In this document: positions 21,701 through 30,800 of the stretch, one piece after another | How the letters are laid out: each line of letters starts with the position of its first letter | Numbering within the stretch: position 1 is the stretch's first letter | From: Castor canadensis | Taxonomy: Eukaryota; Chordata; Mammalia; Rodentia; Castoridae | Direction of reading: 5' to 3' | NCBI RefSeq assembly: GCF_047511655.1 | Contig: NC_133392.1 | Location: 162,988,542-163,052,541 of the forward strand | Length of the DNA: 64,000 nucleotides | The notes under the pieces: model-generated | Told to the model about the DNA's origin: nothing | The model's input: only the letters and a program-made list of their open reading frames with translations | The model's database searches: none | Position numbers and translations under genes: made by a program

Positions 21701-24508
21701 CAGAGTTGACCAGACTTTTTGTTCCACTCTGACACTGCCTGACAGCTGGACCCCCTGGGGCCAAAATAGGGGGATTGATCCTTAGGGTGCAGGAGACTGA
21801 GGGGCTTCTTTCTGGGGGCTGTCAGGTTGGCTCTGGATGAGGGATTATCACTCGCCCACTCACAGGATTAGGGTAGACCTGCAGTTTCTGAATCTCAGGA
21901 ACATGCTTGCCCCTCCCCAGGCTGGGCCAACCATGTATTGCCCAGGGACTTGATTAGCCACCTGTTGAAGCCCAAAGCCTGGGTTGGGTTAGTCCCCTGA
22001 CTGCTTTCCCATGTGGTCCTAGGGATGGAGTAAGGTTCTCCCTTGTCTTGGAAGCTCTCTCTGCACTCCTCCTATGAGAGTGTCTGCTCTCATCCCATAC
22101 CAGGCACTTCTCATGGGAGGGAACCTCTGCTGTCCCCATTTTGACTGTGGGGGTGGGTCTCCTACTTACAGGCTAGTGTTCATACCTGAGCCATACCTAG
22201 CTCAGGCCCATCCAGACACAGGTGGGTGTGTGTGTGTGTGTGTGTGCATATGGCACAGTTACACACCCAGAGTTGTGAACATGCTCAGTTACTCACAGTC
22301 GCACAGAGTGTGGCAGTGGCCTCTATTCCTCCTGTGTCTTCTTCACTGGTGATGCCCAGCAGTCAGGATACCTATGCTTGTGGACTTAAGGTCTCAGGGG
22401 TGGGAGTCTACAGAGTATAGGGGATCAGCAGACTTTTTTCATAAAAAGCAAAATGGTAAATGTTTTCGGCCTTGTGGGATGCATGGGTGGCTTCTGGCCA
22501 CTGCAGAAGCAGCCACAGATGCTCATGCACAGCTAAGCTGGGCTGTGTGCCAGTGGGACTTTATTTATGGAGACAGGAGGCTCTTGGGCCTTTTTTGGGA
22601 TATGGTGCAGCCCTGTGTCTGGAGCTGCATCGAGTCTCTCCCTTCTGCAGCTGAAATCCTTCCTTCGGGAATGCAAGGTGGCCAATTACTGCCGGCAGGT
22701 GCGCCAGCTGCTGGAGAAGGTGCAGGAGAACGCAGCACACATTTGCAACCAACGCCAGAGGGTCTCCTTCGGAGTATCTGATCGAATAGCAGTGGTCAGC
22801 TGGGAAAGGGCTTCTGAGCCCTGGCTGCCTGAGAGAGTGTGGTGGGGGTTTGCCCAGGGCAAGGCATGACCCTGAACTGCCAAAATCCTTAGGATGCTTG
22901 GGAGAAGCAGGCCCAGAAAGAGGGGACCCCACTCACCAAATACTACAGTCACTGGCGGAAGCTGAGGGACCGTGAGATCCAGCTGGAGATTAGTGGCAAG
23001 GAGCGGGTAGGCATGGAGCTGGGGCTGGATTCAGAGTTGCATGTTGGCATGATCTTAAGACTGGGCAGGAAAGATTTGATGCTCGCTGGGGGTGACTTGG
23101 GTGGTTTGGGATAGTATGGCTGTCAGATACAGCAGTAACTGTGATTCAGCGAGGAGTGGGTATCACACATCTTGCAGATCTGGCCAGGGTGGCTAGACCT
23201 GTCTCTCACACCAGCCTGAGAGCATGAGGAAGATAGGTGGGAGGAGCAGCAACGCCTTTTGCCTTTGACCCTGGGCCTGTCCCTGGCTGTGGGTTGGATG
23301 ACCTGGGGAAATCGTCATGCTGAGTAGCATGCTGCAAGTCTGCTCTCAGTTCTGGGAGCAATGGGTGCAGGTATGGGAGCAGAAAGACCCAGCAGAGAAC
23401 TGCTAAGCAGGGTCCTAGTGAGGGGCTGGACTGGGAAGTGAGGCTGGAAGAGGGAACACTGGCAGGAGGGAGGGAGGGAGGGAGGAAGGAAGGAATGAAT
23501 GAATGAATGAGGGGGATACCAGGTTGGATAAAGCTTGATGGCTACTGTCCACCCTGAGAGTGGTTGTGGTGGGCCATGAGGTGGGGCTGGGCTGGGCTGG
23601 GCTGGGCTGGGCTGGGCTCGGCTCGGCTCTCTCTGCCTTTGCGCACCCCAGTTTCCACTCTGGTTCTGATCCCTGCAGCTGGAAGACCTAAACTTCCCAG
23701 AAATCAAACGGCGGAAGGTGGAAGACAGGAAGGATGAGGACAGGAAGGAATTTAAAGACCTCTTTGACTTGGACAGTGCCGAGGAGGAGAGTGCAGACTT
23801 CTCAGAGAGAGGTAGTGCCTGTGCCATTTCTGCAATGTTCCTGGTACTGGACATCTCCCAGCACCTCACAGAGAGGGGCCTCCCTCACCAGCCCCTTCCT
23901 TCAGTTTGTGGTGGGGTCTCCATGGGATTGGTAACTGTGTCCCCAGGCATGGTCTCCCTGCAGGTGGAGAGGACAGGTGGTTCCCCCTCCTGTCTAGCTT
24001 CAATGCCTTGCTTCTGGGCCCTGGGGAGTAGCCATACATACATACAACTGCTCTTGGTCCTCAGGAATGCCTGGGTTCCTGAGAATTCAGCAAGGGTTGG
24101 AAGAAGATGACCAGGAGAAGGACGAGGAGGACAGCAGTGACTCAGAGGGTGAGTGGTTCCTGGAGTGAGGGGGACTGGCTGGGGAGCCCATCTGGCAGTG
24201 AGGCCATGAGAGGGTGACTTTGAACCAGGTCCATGCCCCTCTCTGGGGTGCCAGGCCAGCTGCTCTGTTTGCACGAGGTTTGGCTACAGCAGCACTGATA
24301 AATTAATTAGTGCTGTGATTAATTAGTGATGAGTAAGTAACCTCTAGGACTGCCTTCTTCCTGATACAGCAGAATTTATGTAGCCTTGTCTTTCCCTGCA
24401 GATGGAGGTCCAGATGCAGAAGTAGGGCTGGACCCCAGTGAGCTGTGGCGACTGGCCCAGGGACCACAGGACAAGCTAGAAGATCTGCAGCTCTCTGAGG
24501 AGGACTGA
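12717..24508 (+). CDS. NOC2L: NOC2L (NIR), nucleolar complex protein 2 homologue, complete
   Basis: Nineteen coding exons: 12717-12742, 12874-13032, 13936-14110, 14194-14319, 15353-15473, 15555-15645, 17494-17572, 17689-17799, 18276-18389, 19070-19258, 19430-19569, 20233-20344, 21002-21115, 21448-21549, 22651-22794, 22893-23006, 23679-23811, 24065-24148, 24402-24508. The frame is continuous: 746 residues, against 749 in human. The first exon (MSEVHGRRR) differs from human MAAAGSRKR, while [18 protein letters not shown] onward matches. An acidic N-terminal stretch ([17 protein letters not shown]) and acidic tail (DLQLSEED) flank the conserved NOC2 core ([45 protein letters not shown]). Noc2 family: binds Noc1/Noc3 partners in nucleolar pre-60S maturation; the mammalian protein is also an inhibitor of histone acetyltransferases and a co-repressor of p53 and p63. 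Ubiquitous expression fits the CpG/ETS promoter. It converges on SAMD11. Confidence 0.98.
14610..15010 (-). repeat. Ancient interspersed repeat in NOC2L intron 4, interrupted by a SINE
   Basis: The left part (pattern 'gctatgatggaataccgcaa', 'ctggataatttgtaaagaaa', 'tggaaactgagaagtccaa') and the right part ('attacctcccaaagggtcct', 'aataccaacatacgaaattg') match an old mammalian dispersed repeat, probably MaLR-type, reading on the minus strand. A younger SINE sits between them at about 14791-14866. The family assignment is uncertain. Confidence 0.45.
14791..14866 (-). repeat. ID/tRNA-type SINE
   Basis: The minus strand reads as the usual rodent head 'GGTAGAGCTCAGTGACAGAG', then 'CACTTACCTAGCATGTGC'. 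A T-rich tract at the left end marks its A-tail. It splits the older repeat around it, so it inserted later. Confidence 0.7.
15838..15933 (+). repeat. tRNA/ID-type SINE with A-tail in NOC2L intron 6
   Basis: It begins GGGCTGGTGGAGTGGCTCAG, continues through 'gcctgcttaagcaagtgtga' and 'gccctgagtttaaactccag', and ends in a run of about 20 A. This is the rodent SINE type whose wording resembles beaver/kangaroo rat elements. The long pure A-tail suggests a fairly recent insertion. Confidence 0.8.
16030..16345. repeat. Degenerate minisatellite in NOC2L intron 6
   Basis: The phrase 'atgctccttgacctctgtgg' followed by '(g/a)tatgtgaat' recurs six to seven times with spacing of roughly 35-60 bp (near 16045, 16105, 16150, 16185, 16225, 16260, 16295 and 16325). 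Units diverge strongly at the ends. On the minus strand it translates to [10 protein letters not shown]-like repeats; that reading frame is a by-product of the repeat, not a gene. Nothing else is seen in this intron except the SINE to the left and a MIR-like piece to the right. Confidence 0.75.
16862..16940 (-). repeat. MIR-like SINE relic in NOC2L intron 6
   Basis: The piece 'gtgaacacctactatgtact' followed by 'gagtcctgtgcac' matches the well-known MIR segment 'acacctactatgtgccaggc'. The orientation is tentative. Confidence 0.5.
22226..22246. repeat. (TG)n microsatellite in NOC2L intron 14
   Basis: About ten TG units followed by 'catatggcac'. The rest of this 1.1-kb intron (21550-22650) holds a DNA-transposon relic and no exon that I can find. 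Confidence 0.9.
22417..22590 (+). mobile_element. hAT-type nonautonomous DNA transposon relic in NOC2L intron 14
   Basis: The order 'gatcagcagacttttttcat', 'aaatggtaaatgttttcggc', 'cttgtgggatgcatgg', 'gaagcagccacagatgctca', 'gctgggctgtgtgcc', 'ggactttatttatggagac' follows the consensus of an old mammalian hAT (Charlie-related) MITE that starts 'ggtcggcaaactttttctg'. It is truncated at the right end and ends 60 bp before exon 15. The exact family name was not determined. Confidence 0.65.
23466..23511. repeat. Tetranucleotide repeat (GGGA)n-(GGAA)n-(GAAT)n in NOC2L intron 16
   Basis: Three successive tetranucleotide blocks share one purine-rich strand: five GGGA units, then GGAA, then four GAAT. 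A pure GGGCT block follows 70 bp away. Confidence 0.9.
23582..23628. repeat. (GGGCT)n pentanucleotide repeat in NOC2L intron 16
   Basis: Six tandem GGGCT units followed by GGCTC variants, 50 bp before exon 17. The transcribed RNA has many evenly spaced G-triplets, so it could fold as a two- or three-tier G-quadruplex near the 3' splice site. Folding is inferred. Confidence 0.9.
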
Positions 24509-24584
24509 GGCCCTTCCTGCAGTTTCCCAGAGGCCCTGAGGCCAATGTCTGTGCATTAGGAAGTGAGTGGATAGTGGACAGGGC

Positions 24585-24590
24585 TTTATT
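24585..24590 (-). terminator. Poly(A) signal of SAMD11
   Basis: AATAAA on the minus strand (CAACAATAAAGCCC), about 295 nt past the SAMD11 stop codon. Expected cleavage at about 24560-24575 puts the SAMD11 transcript end within about 60 bp of the NOC2L stop codon. No AATAAA or ATTAAA for NOC2L is visible on the plus strand between 24508 and 24900, so NOC2L probably uses a weak signal and overlaps SAMD11. Confidence 0.8.
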
Positions 24591-24884
24591 GTTGCAGCAT
24601 GACAGATCAAACACACCAAGAATCATGCTGACCTGAGGAAGGGAACCAGTACAACAGCAGTCTCACCCAGTTCAGAGGGAGGAGGTTGGCTCCCATGGCC
24701 TCTTCTACCTCTTTTTGTCTTTGGTTTGTCTGCATTCACCAGATCTTTGGAAATTCGTTCCTTTCCTCTAAGTAATGTGTTTTCCTTTTTAAAAGTCTTG
24801 GGTTTTTTGTCCAAAACCAAAAAAAGGGGGGAAAAAAAAAAAAAGCCCTATAGGGGTGGGACTGTTGCATGGGCACCCTTAAGC

Positions 24885-27800
24885 TCAGCACAGAGGCTGG
24901 GAGGGTTCTGGAGCCCCTGGGAGCAGAGCCACTGTCTCTGTTCCGTTCTCCTGCTTTGGTGAGGCTCGACGTGGAGGGAGTAGGGCCCCTTCATAGGGGG
25001 AGGTGGCTGTTGCTGGGGACAGGGGTTGCTGTCCTGGGCTCAGCTGCTCAGGGGCTTGAAGGCTTGGCTGTAGCGGCAGGGCCACAGGGAAGTTGGCCAT
25101 GTAGAAGATGCGACCGAGGCGCTTGGCCACCTACAAAGAGATGAGCCTGACTGGGTTCCTGCTAAGGAAAGTGGCCTAGTGGGACTGTCCCCAGCATGAA
25201 GTGCCTTTGTGTCCTCCCCTGCATTGTCAGGAGCCAGTCTACTCACTTGGGCACGGATCTTGAGGGCAGGCCCCAGCTTCAGCCCCATGGTGGTCAGCAG
25301 GTGCTCCTCTGTCAACAGAGGCAAGGTCTCTCCATCGATCCCTTGTTCTCTGAACACCTGGTAACAGGGTGGCATCAGGATCTGCCAATCACTCCAGCCC
25401 ACAGGGTATGGTGTTACAATGCAGGGAAAAATGGTCCAGTGAAAGGGAAATCCTGTGTCGGGTGTGGGTAAGGGACTGTGGGAGCTCTGGAGAGGGTGCA
25501 GTGCCCAGACAGCCCCACCCGGCCCCATTGACCTGCAGCTCCCCTCACCGGAGCATACTCTCCACAGCCAGACAGGCCCCCCACGAAGCTGCAGACATCC
25601 TCCACTGTCCACTTGCTGATATCCTCAGGGGGTGTGGCCTCCCCATCAGCCATAAGCCCTGCCATGGCACCTGGGAATGTGCCAGGGGAGTGTCACTAGG
25701 GCTCAGCCCTCCCTTTCCCATGACCCCCTACACCTAGACTGTTAACCCTTCCTTAAGTTGCTTAGGATATGTGGTATCTATGTCTTAAAAGGGACTTACC
25801 TCCCCATGGAACAGCCCCGGTCCCCCAACCACCAGCCTTCAATGGGTGACTAGGCTGGACTAAAATGCCCACCTGTGTGAAAGTAGGGGCTGGCTGAGTA
25901 GGGGAAACCCAGGGGCAATGGAGGGGGCAGCGTGGGTCCTGAGAGAAGCCCTTTGCCCTCCACGCTGGTTCCTCCAGCTGGGACTTGGCCAGGATTAGCG
26001 CCCCTGCTCGCAGGAGCGGCCATCTCTGGGTCTTCTCCTTCTGAGTCCTTGGAGGGGTCTTCTTCGGAGCCATCTTGAGCCCAGAGCCCAGCTCCTGTCG
26101 TCTCCGTCTCCTTGGGCTCGCTAGACCGGGGTGAAGCACAGCCCAGGCCCCCCTTACGGGGTGCACGGCAAGCAGGCTCCCGGGGTGGGGGTGGGGTCGG
26201 GGGACCCGGGCCTAGGGGGCCCTGTGGGGGCAGGGCCAGCAGCGGAGCCGCGCTGTGTTTCAACACCAACATGGCCCCGCGCCGCTGCAGCTCGTCGGCA
26301 CCCTCAGGAGCCCGAAGGGCCGTCTCTGGCACCAGCAGCTGCGGTCGTTGAACGCTGTCCAGTTCTTTCTGCCGAAGGAGCTCTGCCGACATTTCCAGCC
26401 TAGGCCAGGAGAGCAGAGAACGGGGATTAGCCACAGCACGCATGTCACCATCCTCGCCGGCCTCCCGATCACTTACCGGGCCAGGCTCTGCTTCCGAAGG
26501 AGCTCCTGCTGTCGGACAAGCATCTCTGCCTGGGCGGGGGGTAGGAATCCGTAGCCTGGAGAAAGGGGACAGGCCAAGAGGCCTTTGGAGGCCATCTAAG
26601 CTGCGCCACTTCGGTCTGTCCTCTGCAAGGAGGACCCTCGCAGTTTATGCCCCCAGGACAAAAAGGGCTTGCACACTCGCTCCTCACCTGGGGTCTGGCA
26701 CAGAGCCGAGGGCACCCCCAAAAAAGGGGGCCTGATATGGGGGCCCAGGGCGACGTGGGGGACATTCTGGGGCGACAGCAAGGGGGGCGGCTGAGACAGC
26801 TCCCTGTGGACAGCAGGACTGTGAGCGCGCGCCGCGGGCCCTGTACCCTCCACCCCCTTCCCCGTTCCCGTAACCGCCTCCCGGCGCACCCCCTGCCGCC
26901 GCGGCTAATTGCCGACCCTGCGGGCAGTCGATGCACTGCTCGTTACGGCTCCCGGTCGTGAGCTGCCCCCGTCCCCGCCCCGGCCGGCGGCGCCAATTAA
27001 TCTTGGCGGCGGCGCGGAGGCGCTGACCCTGCGGGCGGCGGCGGCTGCAGCGGTAATTACCGCCGGGCGCGCCGTTCCCCTCCCCCGCCCCCCGGAGCCC
27101 GCTCGCCAGGGGGCGGGGGCGCGGCGTAATTAGCGGCAATCCGGAGGCGGCGGCGGCAGCTGCAGACGCCGCGCTCTGCGGCCGGCGCGGCAGGAGACGG
27201 CCAGCCGCGGCCCCTGCCCAGCGCTCCCCGCGGCCCCGCCCGCAGTGCAACCAGGCTGTGCGGCGAATCGCTCTGGTGTCTAGATTAGCGGCGCGGCCCA
27301 GGTTCCCCTCCGCTCCCAGTTCTCTGTCGTACTCCCTCCCGACCCGCTTCGGGCGGGGTTTCCAGACCTCGAGCTACAACCTCTTTGCTGTCTTAGGGGC
27401 ACCTCGACTGGCCGTGTCCCCGCTTGTTCAAAAGAACCGGAGTACCCCTCTGCTGTCCTGACCATGGTGGTGATCACCCCCACACATTGTGCCCCAGAAA
27501 CATTTTCCCCGGCCCTTGTCCAGCACAGTGGGCGTCAAGAGCCTCCTGTTCAGTATACCCCAAACCCTGCGTTCAGGCACACTCAAGGGATGCAGTACCT
27601 ACATGGCTATGTGGGGGAGGGCGAGTTGGGGAAAGGTGCAGGCTGTTTGGCCTTCCCCGCAGGAACAAGCCCTGAGAATATGAGGGCTTCACCTAGACGC
27701 CACCCTCCCCAGTACCTCTCGGAGAAGGACGGGGCAGCAGATGGAACCGTGCCTTCCCGGTGCTGAGCCAGGCCCTGTTTCCGGCGCTGACCTACTGTGG

Positions 27801-30800
27801 CTGAGGGCAGGTGGACTTCCAGGCTACTGGGGCTCCTCAAAGCTGCAGCTGCCACCTCCTGCCGGACCCTCAGGAGATCTGGGGATGGGGGCAGGGCAAC
27901 AGCAGTGACTCAGAAGCCGAGTTCCCCAGGGAAACCCCCCCTCCCATCCCGGTGAGGACATTGTCACAGAGAAGCCAAGGTCAACAGGAGTGGGGGGCAC
28001 TTCACAGGATCCCTGAGGCCTGCTCAGTCCCTGCTTTGTATTGCTGGGACTGGAGAAGTAACCAGGTCAAACTGCAGTAGGATCTGCAAGATGCTGCAGG
28101 ACAGGTGAGCTTGGAAAAGGAATATGAGGTCAGCCTCCAAAAAGTGAGGTGGGAGGGAAGGGCTCCCAGGTAGGGAGCCTTCTGGTGCTGACCTGAAGGG
28201 AAACTGGAGCCTGGGGGTGGGGGTCTGTGCAAAGGTTCAGGAGTGAGGGCACAGGCCAGCTCCTGGAGGCCAATGGGACAAGAGTCCAAGAGTTGGAGTG
28301 GGCCTCAAACTGGGGGCTGCCCAGGTGACCCCCTCCTAAATGGGAGTCAGGAATATTTGACATCCTAATACTCAAGCACAACTGGAGAGAACTTGTTACT
28401 CCCATAAAGCAGCACACATGCCATTGTCCAATAGTGGTGGCCCATGCACACACAACTGTGCAGACAGTGATCCACATGTAACACACTGATGCTGCTCCCC
28501 ATTCTGCCCAGGGTGGGCCTCTGAGGCGCTGGCTCTGCTGCTGCCTGTTTATAAATTAATGACTCGAAAAGCGGAGGTGGGTCTGCTTGGGGCCGGGAGC
28601 CAGCCCTCAGAGCCCAGCCGGCGCTGCCGCCCGCGTTGATCCCAGCGGGTCTGGACTCCCCGCCCCCGCCTGCCTGGCAGCGGCCAGGACTCTCTGCAGC
28701 AGTGATTGACAACCCACTCCCCCCCCCACCCCCCCCACCCCCCCGCAAAGGCCGCCAGTGCCAGCCCCAGGCAGGGCATGGAAAGCAATTAAAAAGGAAG
28801 ATTTTTAAATTATTAACATTTGGTGAATTATTCAGGCTCATGGTGCCTGAGCTGCCCTGGGGGGCAGTGCCTTGTGCAAGGAGAGGAAATCTGCCCCCTT
28901 CTCAGAGTCCTTAGCCACCTCCCACCAGAAAAGCTGGGCTCCTCCCAGCAGAGCTGGGACCTGTGAAGCCAGAATGTAGCTGTCCAGTGACTCAGGTCCT
29001 GCACTGAGTGCTGTGGGAGTGAGGAGGACCCCGCACTGGCCACATTGCCCACAGTGGGGCAGGTGAGCCTGCTCAAGTCATTACCTCCAACCCTCATCTG
29101 GAGGAACTGGTGGGGATGTGGTCCCTGGAGATAAGTACTGGGACGTTTAGGTCAGGACCTCTGGCAGTCAGGTCTCATCATCCACCCACAGGGGCCGGGG
29201 ACTTATGGTGCCAGTTCCCAAATACCTCTCCTGGGGTAGGCCCAGTGCATAAGGTGGAGAGGCGACTAAGGGGGCACATACCATGGCTGGGGAGGCCCAG
29301 GTGGTAGAGACGCTGGGGGTCCTCAAAGGGGCCAGCCTCACTCAAGGCTGACATGAGCCGGTGGTAGTGGTCTTCGGGAGCCATAGTGGGCCCGAACTCT
29401 GGAAGCAGCAGAGTCTCTGTGTTAGGGGAGTACAGTGGGTAGGGCTGTGAGGGGGATTTGCCTTTACAGCTGTTGAAGAAAAGGAAGGGCCTACTCTCTT
29501 AGAAACCCCATACAAGGTCTAAGAGATCCTTCCGGACTCAGTTGCTCCTTCTCTCCTCCAGTGCCCTGCCCCTGACTCCCAAGTCAGGCTCCCACCTTGG
29601 GGGGACTCGCTTCGGGCCTTCTTCTCTGAAGAACAGTCGCTGGTGATGTGGGGAGAGCAGCCCAGCCTCTTGCCCAACAGGTCACCTGCGGAAGGTGAGT
29701 AGTGCCACCCTGTGTCTCAGGGCTTGGGGAGGAGGGATGTGGGAAAGGCTGGTGGGCAGGAGCTGCCCCTGCCTCAGCTCAGCCAGGAACCCCAGGCACC
29801 ACCATTCAGGATGCCTTTGCCCATCCTGGGGACCTAGGTATTCCCAACAGCTGGCCAAAGGACATGACGGGACAGAGCATGGCAAGGACACGGGGCAGTT
29901 ATCCCTGGTGTGGTATGAGTGAACAGAAATAATGGGAGGTTCATGCTAGTGAACCAACCAGTAGCTGCTACTGACACTAGGCAGTCTGTTCTCTCCTGCA
30001 AGTCCATGAGCCTCCTCTGCCCTCCTGGAGAGAAGATGCCTTCACCTCCTGGGACAGAGGTGGCTGCTGAACAGGTATGGGAAAGGCAAGTCAGAAAAGC
30101 ACACCTAACACTCCAGCCTCTTCCACTCAGGTCCTCCCAGCCTTGCCACCAGAGGCTCAAGACCCTCCCTGAGTGTCTCTTCTCTGCTGCACTTGGTCTT
30201 GGTTGCATACCTGCCCAGTGAGGGTCTGGGGTCCTGAGGGCTTCCCTGAGCAGGTCATATGTTATGTGCAACCCCTACATGCCAGCACTAGGATAGGCCC
30301 AGCCCCCCTATGTCTTCTCTCGGGCCCACACAGCATACCCTACATTCCCCTACTTCCTCCTGAGCCCTTGGCTAGGAGACTGGGGTCTCTTGCAGAGTGG
30401 TGCTGCCTCTGCCCTTCCACATCGTCATGAGCAGGGGGAGGCAGTGAGGGGCTGCCCCCTGGGTGACCCACACCCTCTATGATACCTCAGCAAGTTAGGT
30501 TTCCAATCCTGTGCCCCTCCCAACCCAGCTCCAGAGCCTAATTCCTTTTCTTATTCCTTTAATCTGTCATTTTTATCAGGCTAGGGAAGTGCGGGCCCGC
30601 AAGAGTGCCGATCAATCTTCACATTACGGCTGACAGAATGGTGCTAATAACTTATTGATCTCAGCCACCTCACTGCCACCAGTTTGGCCAGCTAGCCCAG
30701 GCCCTGCTCCAAAGAGAGGGACAGTCCCCACTGCCTGGATGAGGGGTCCCTCCAGTGATGGATTAGGGCAGATGGACTCAGTGGATGATGGAGGGCACTG

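Noticed and set aside
26684-27250. 188-codon minus-strand frame overlapping SAMD11 exon 9
   Set aside because: It is in a different frame from the SAMD11 exon and lies mainly in the GC-rich island; composition artefact.
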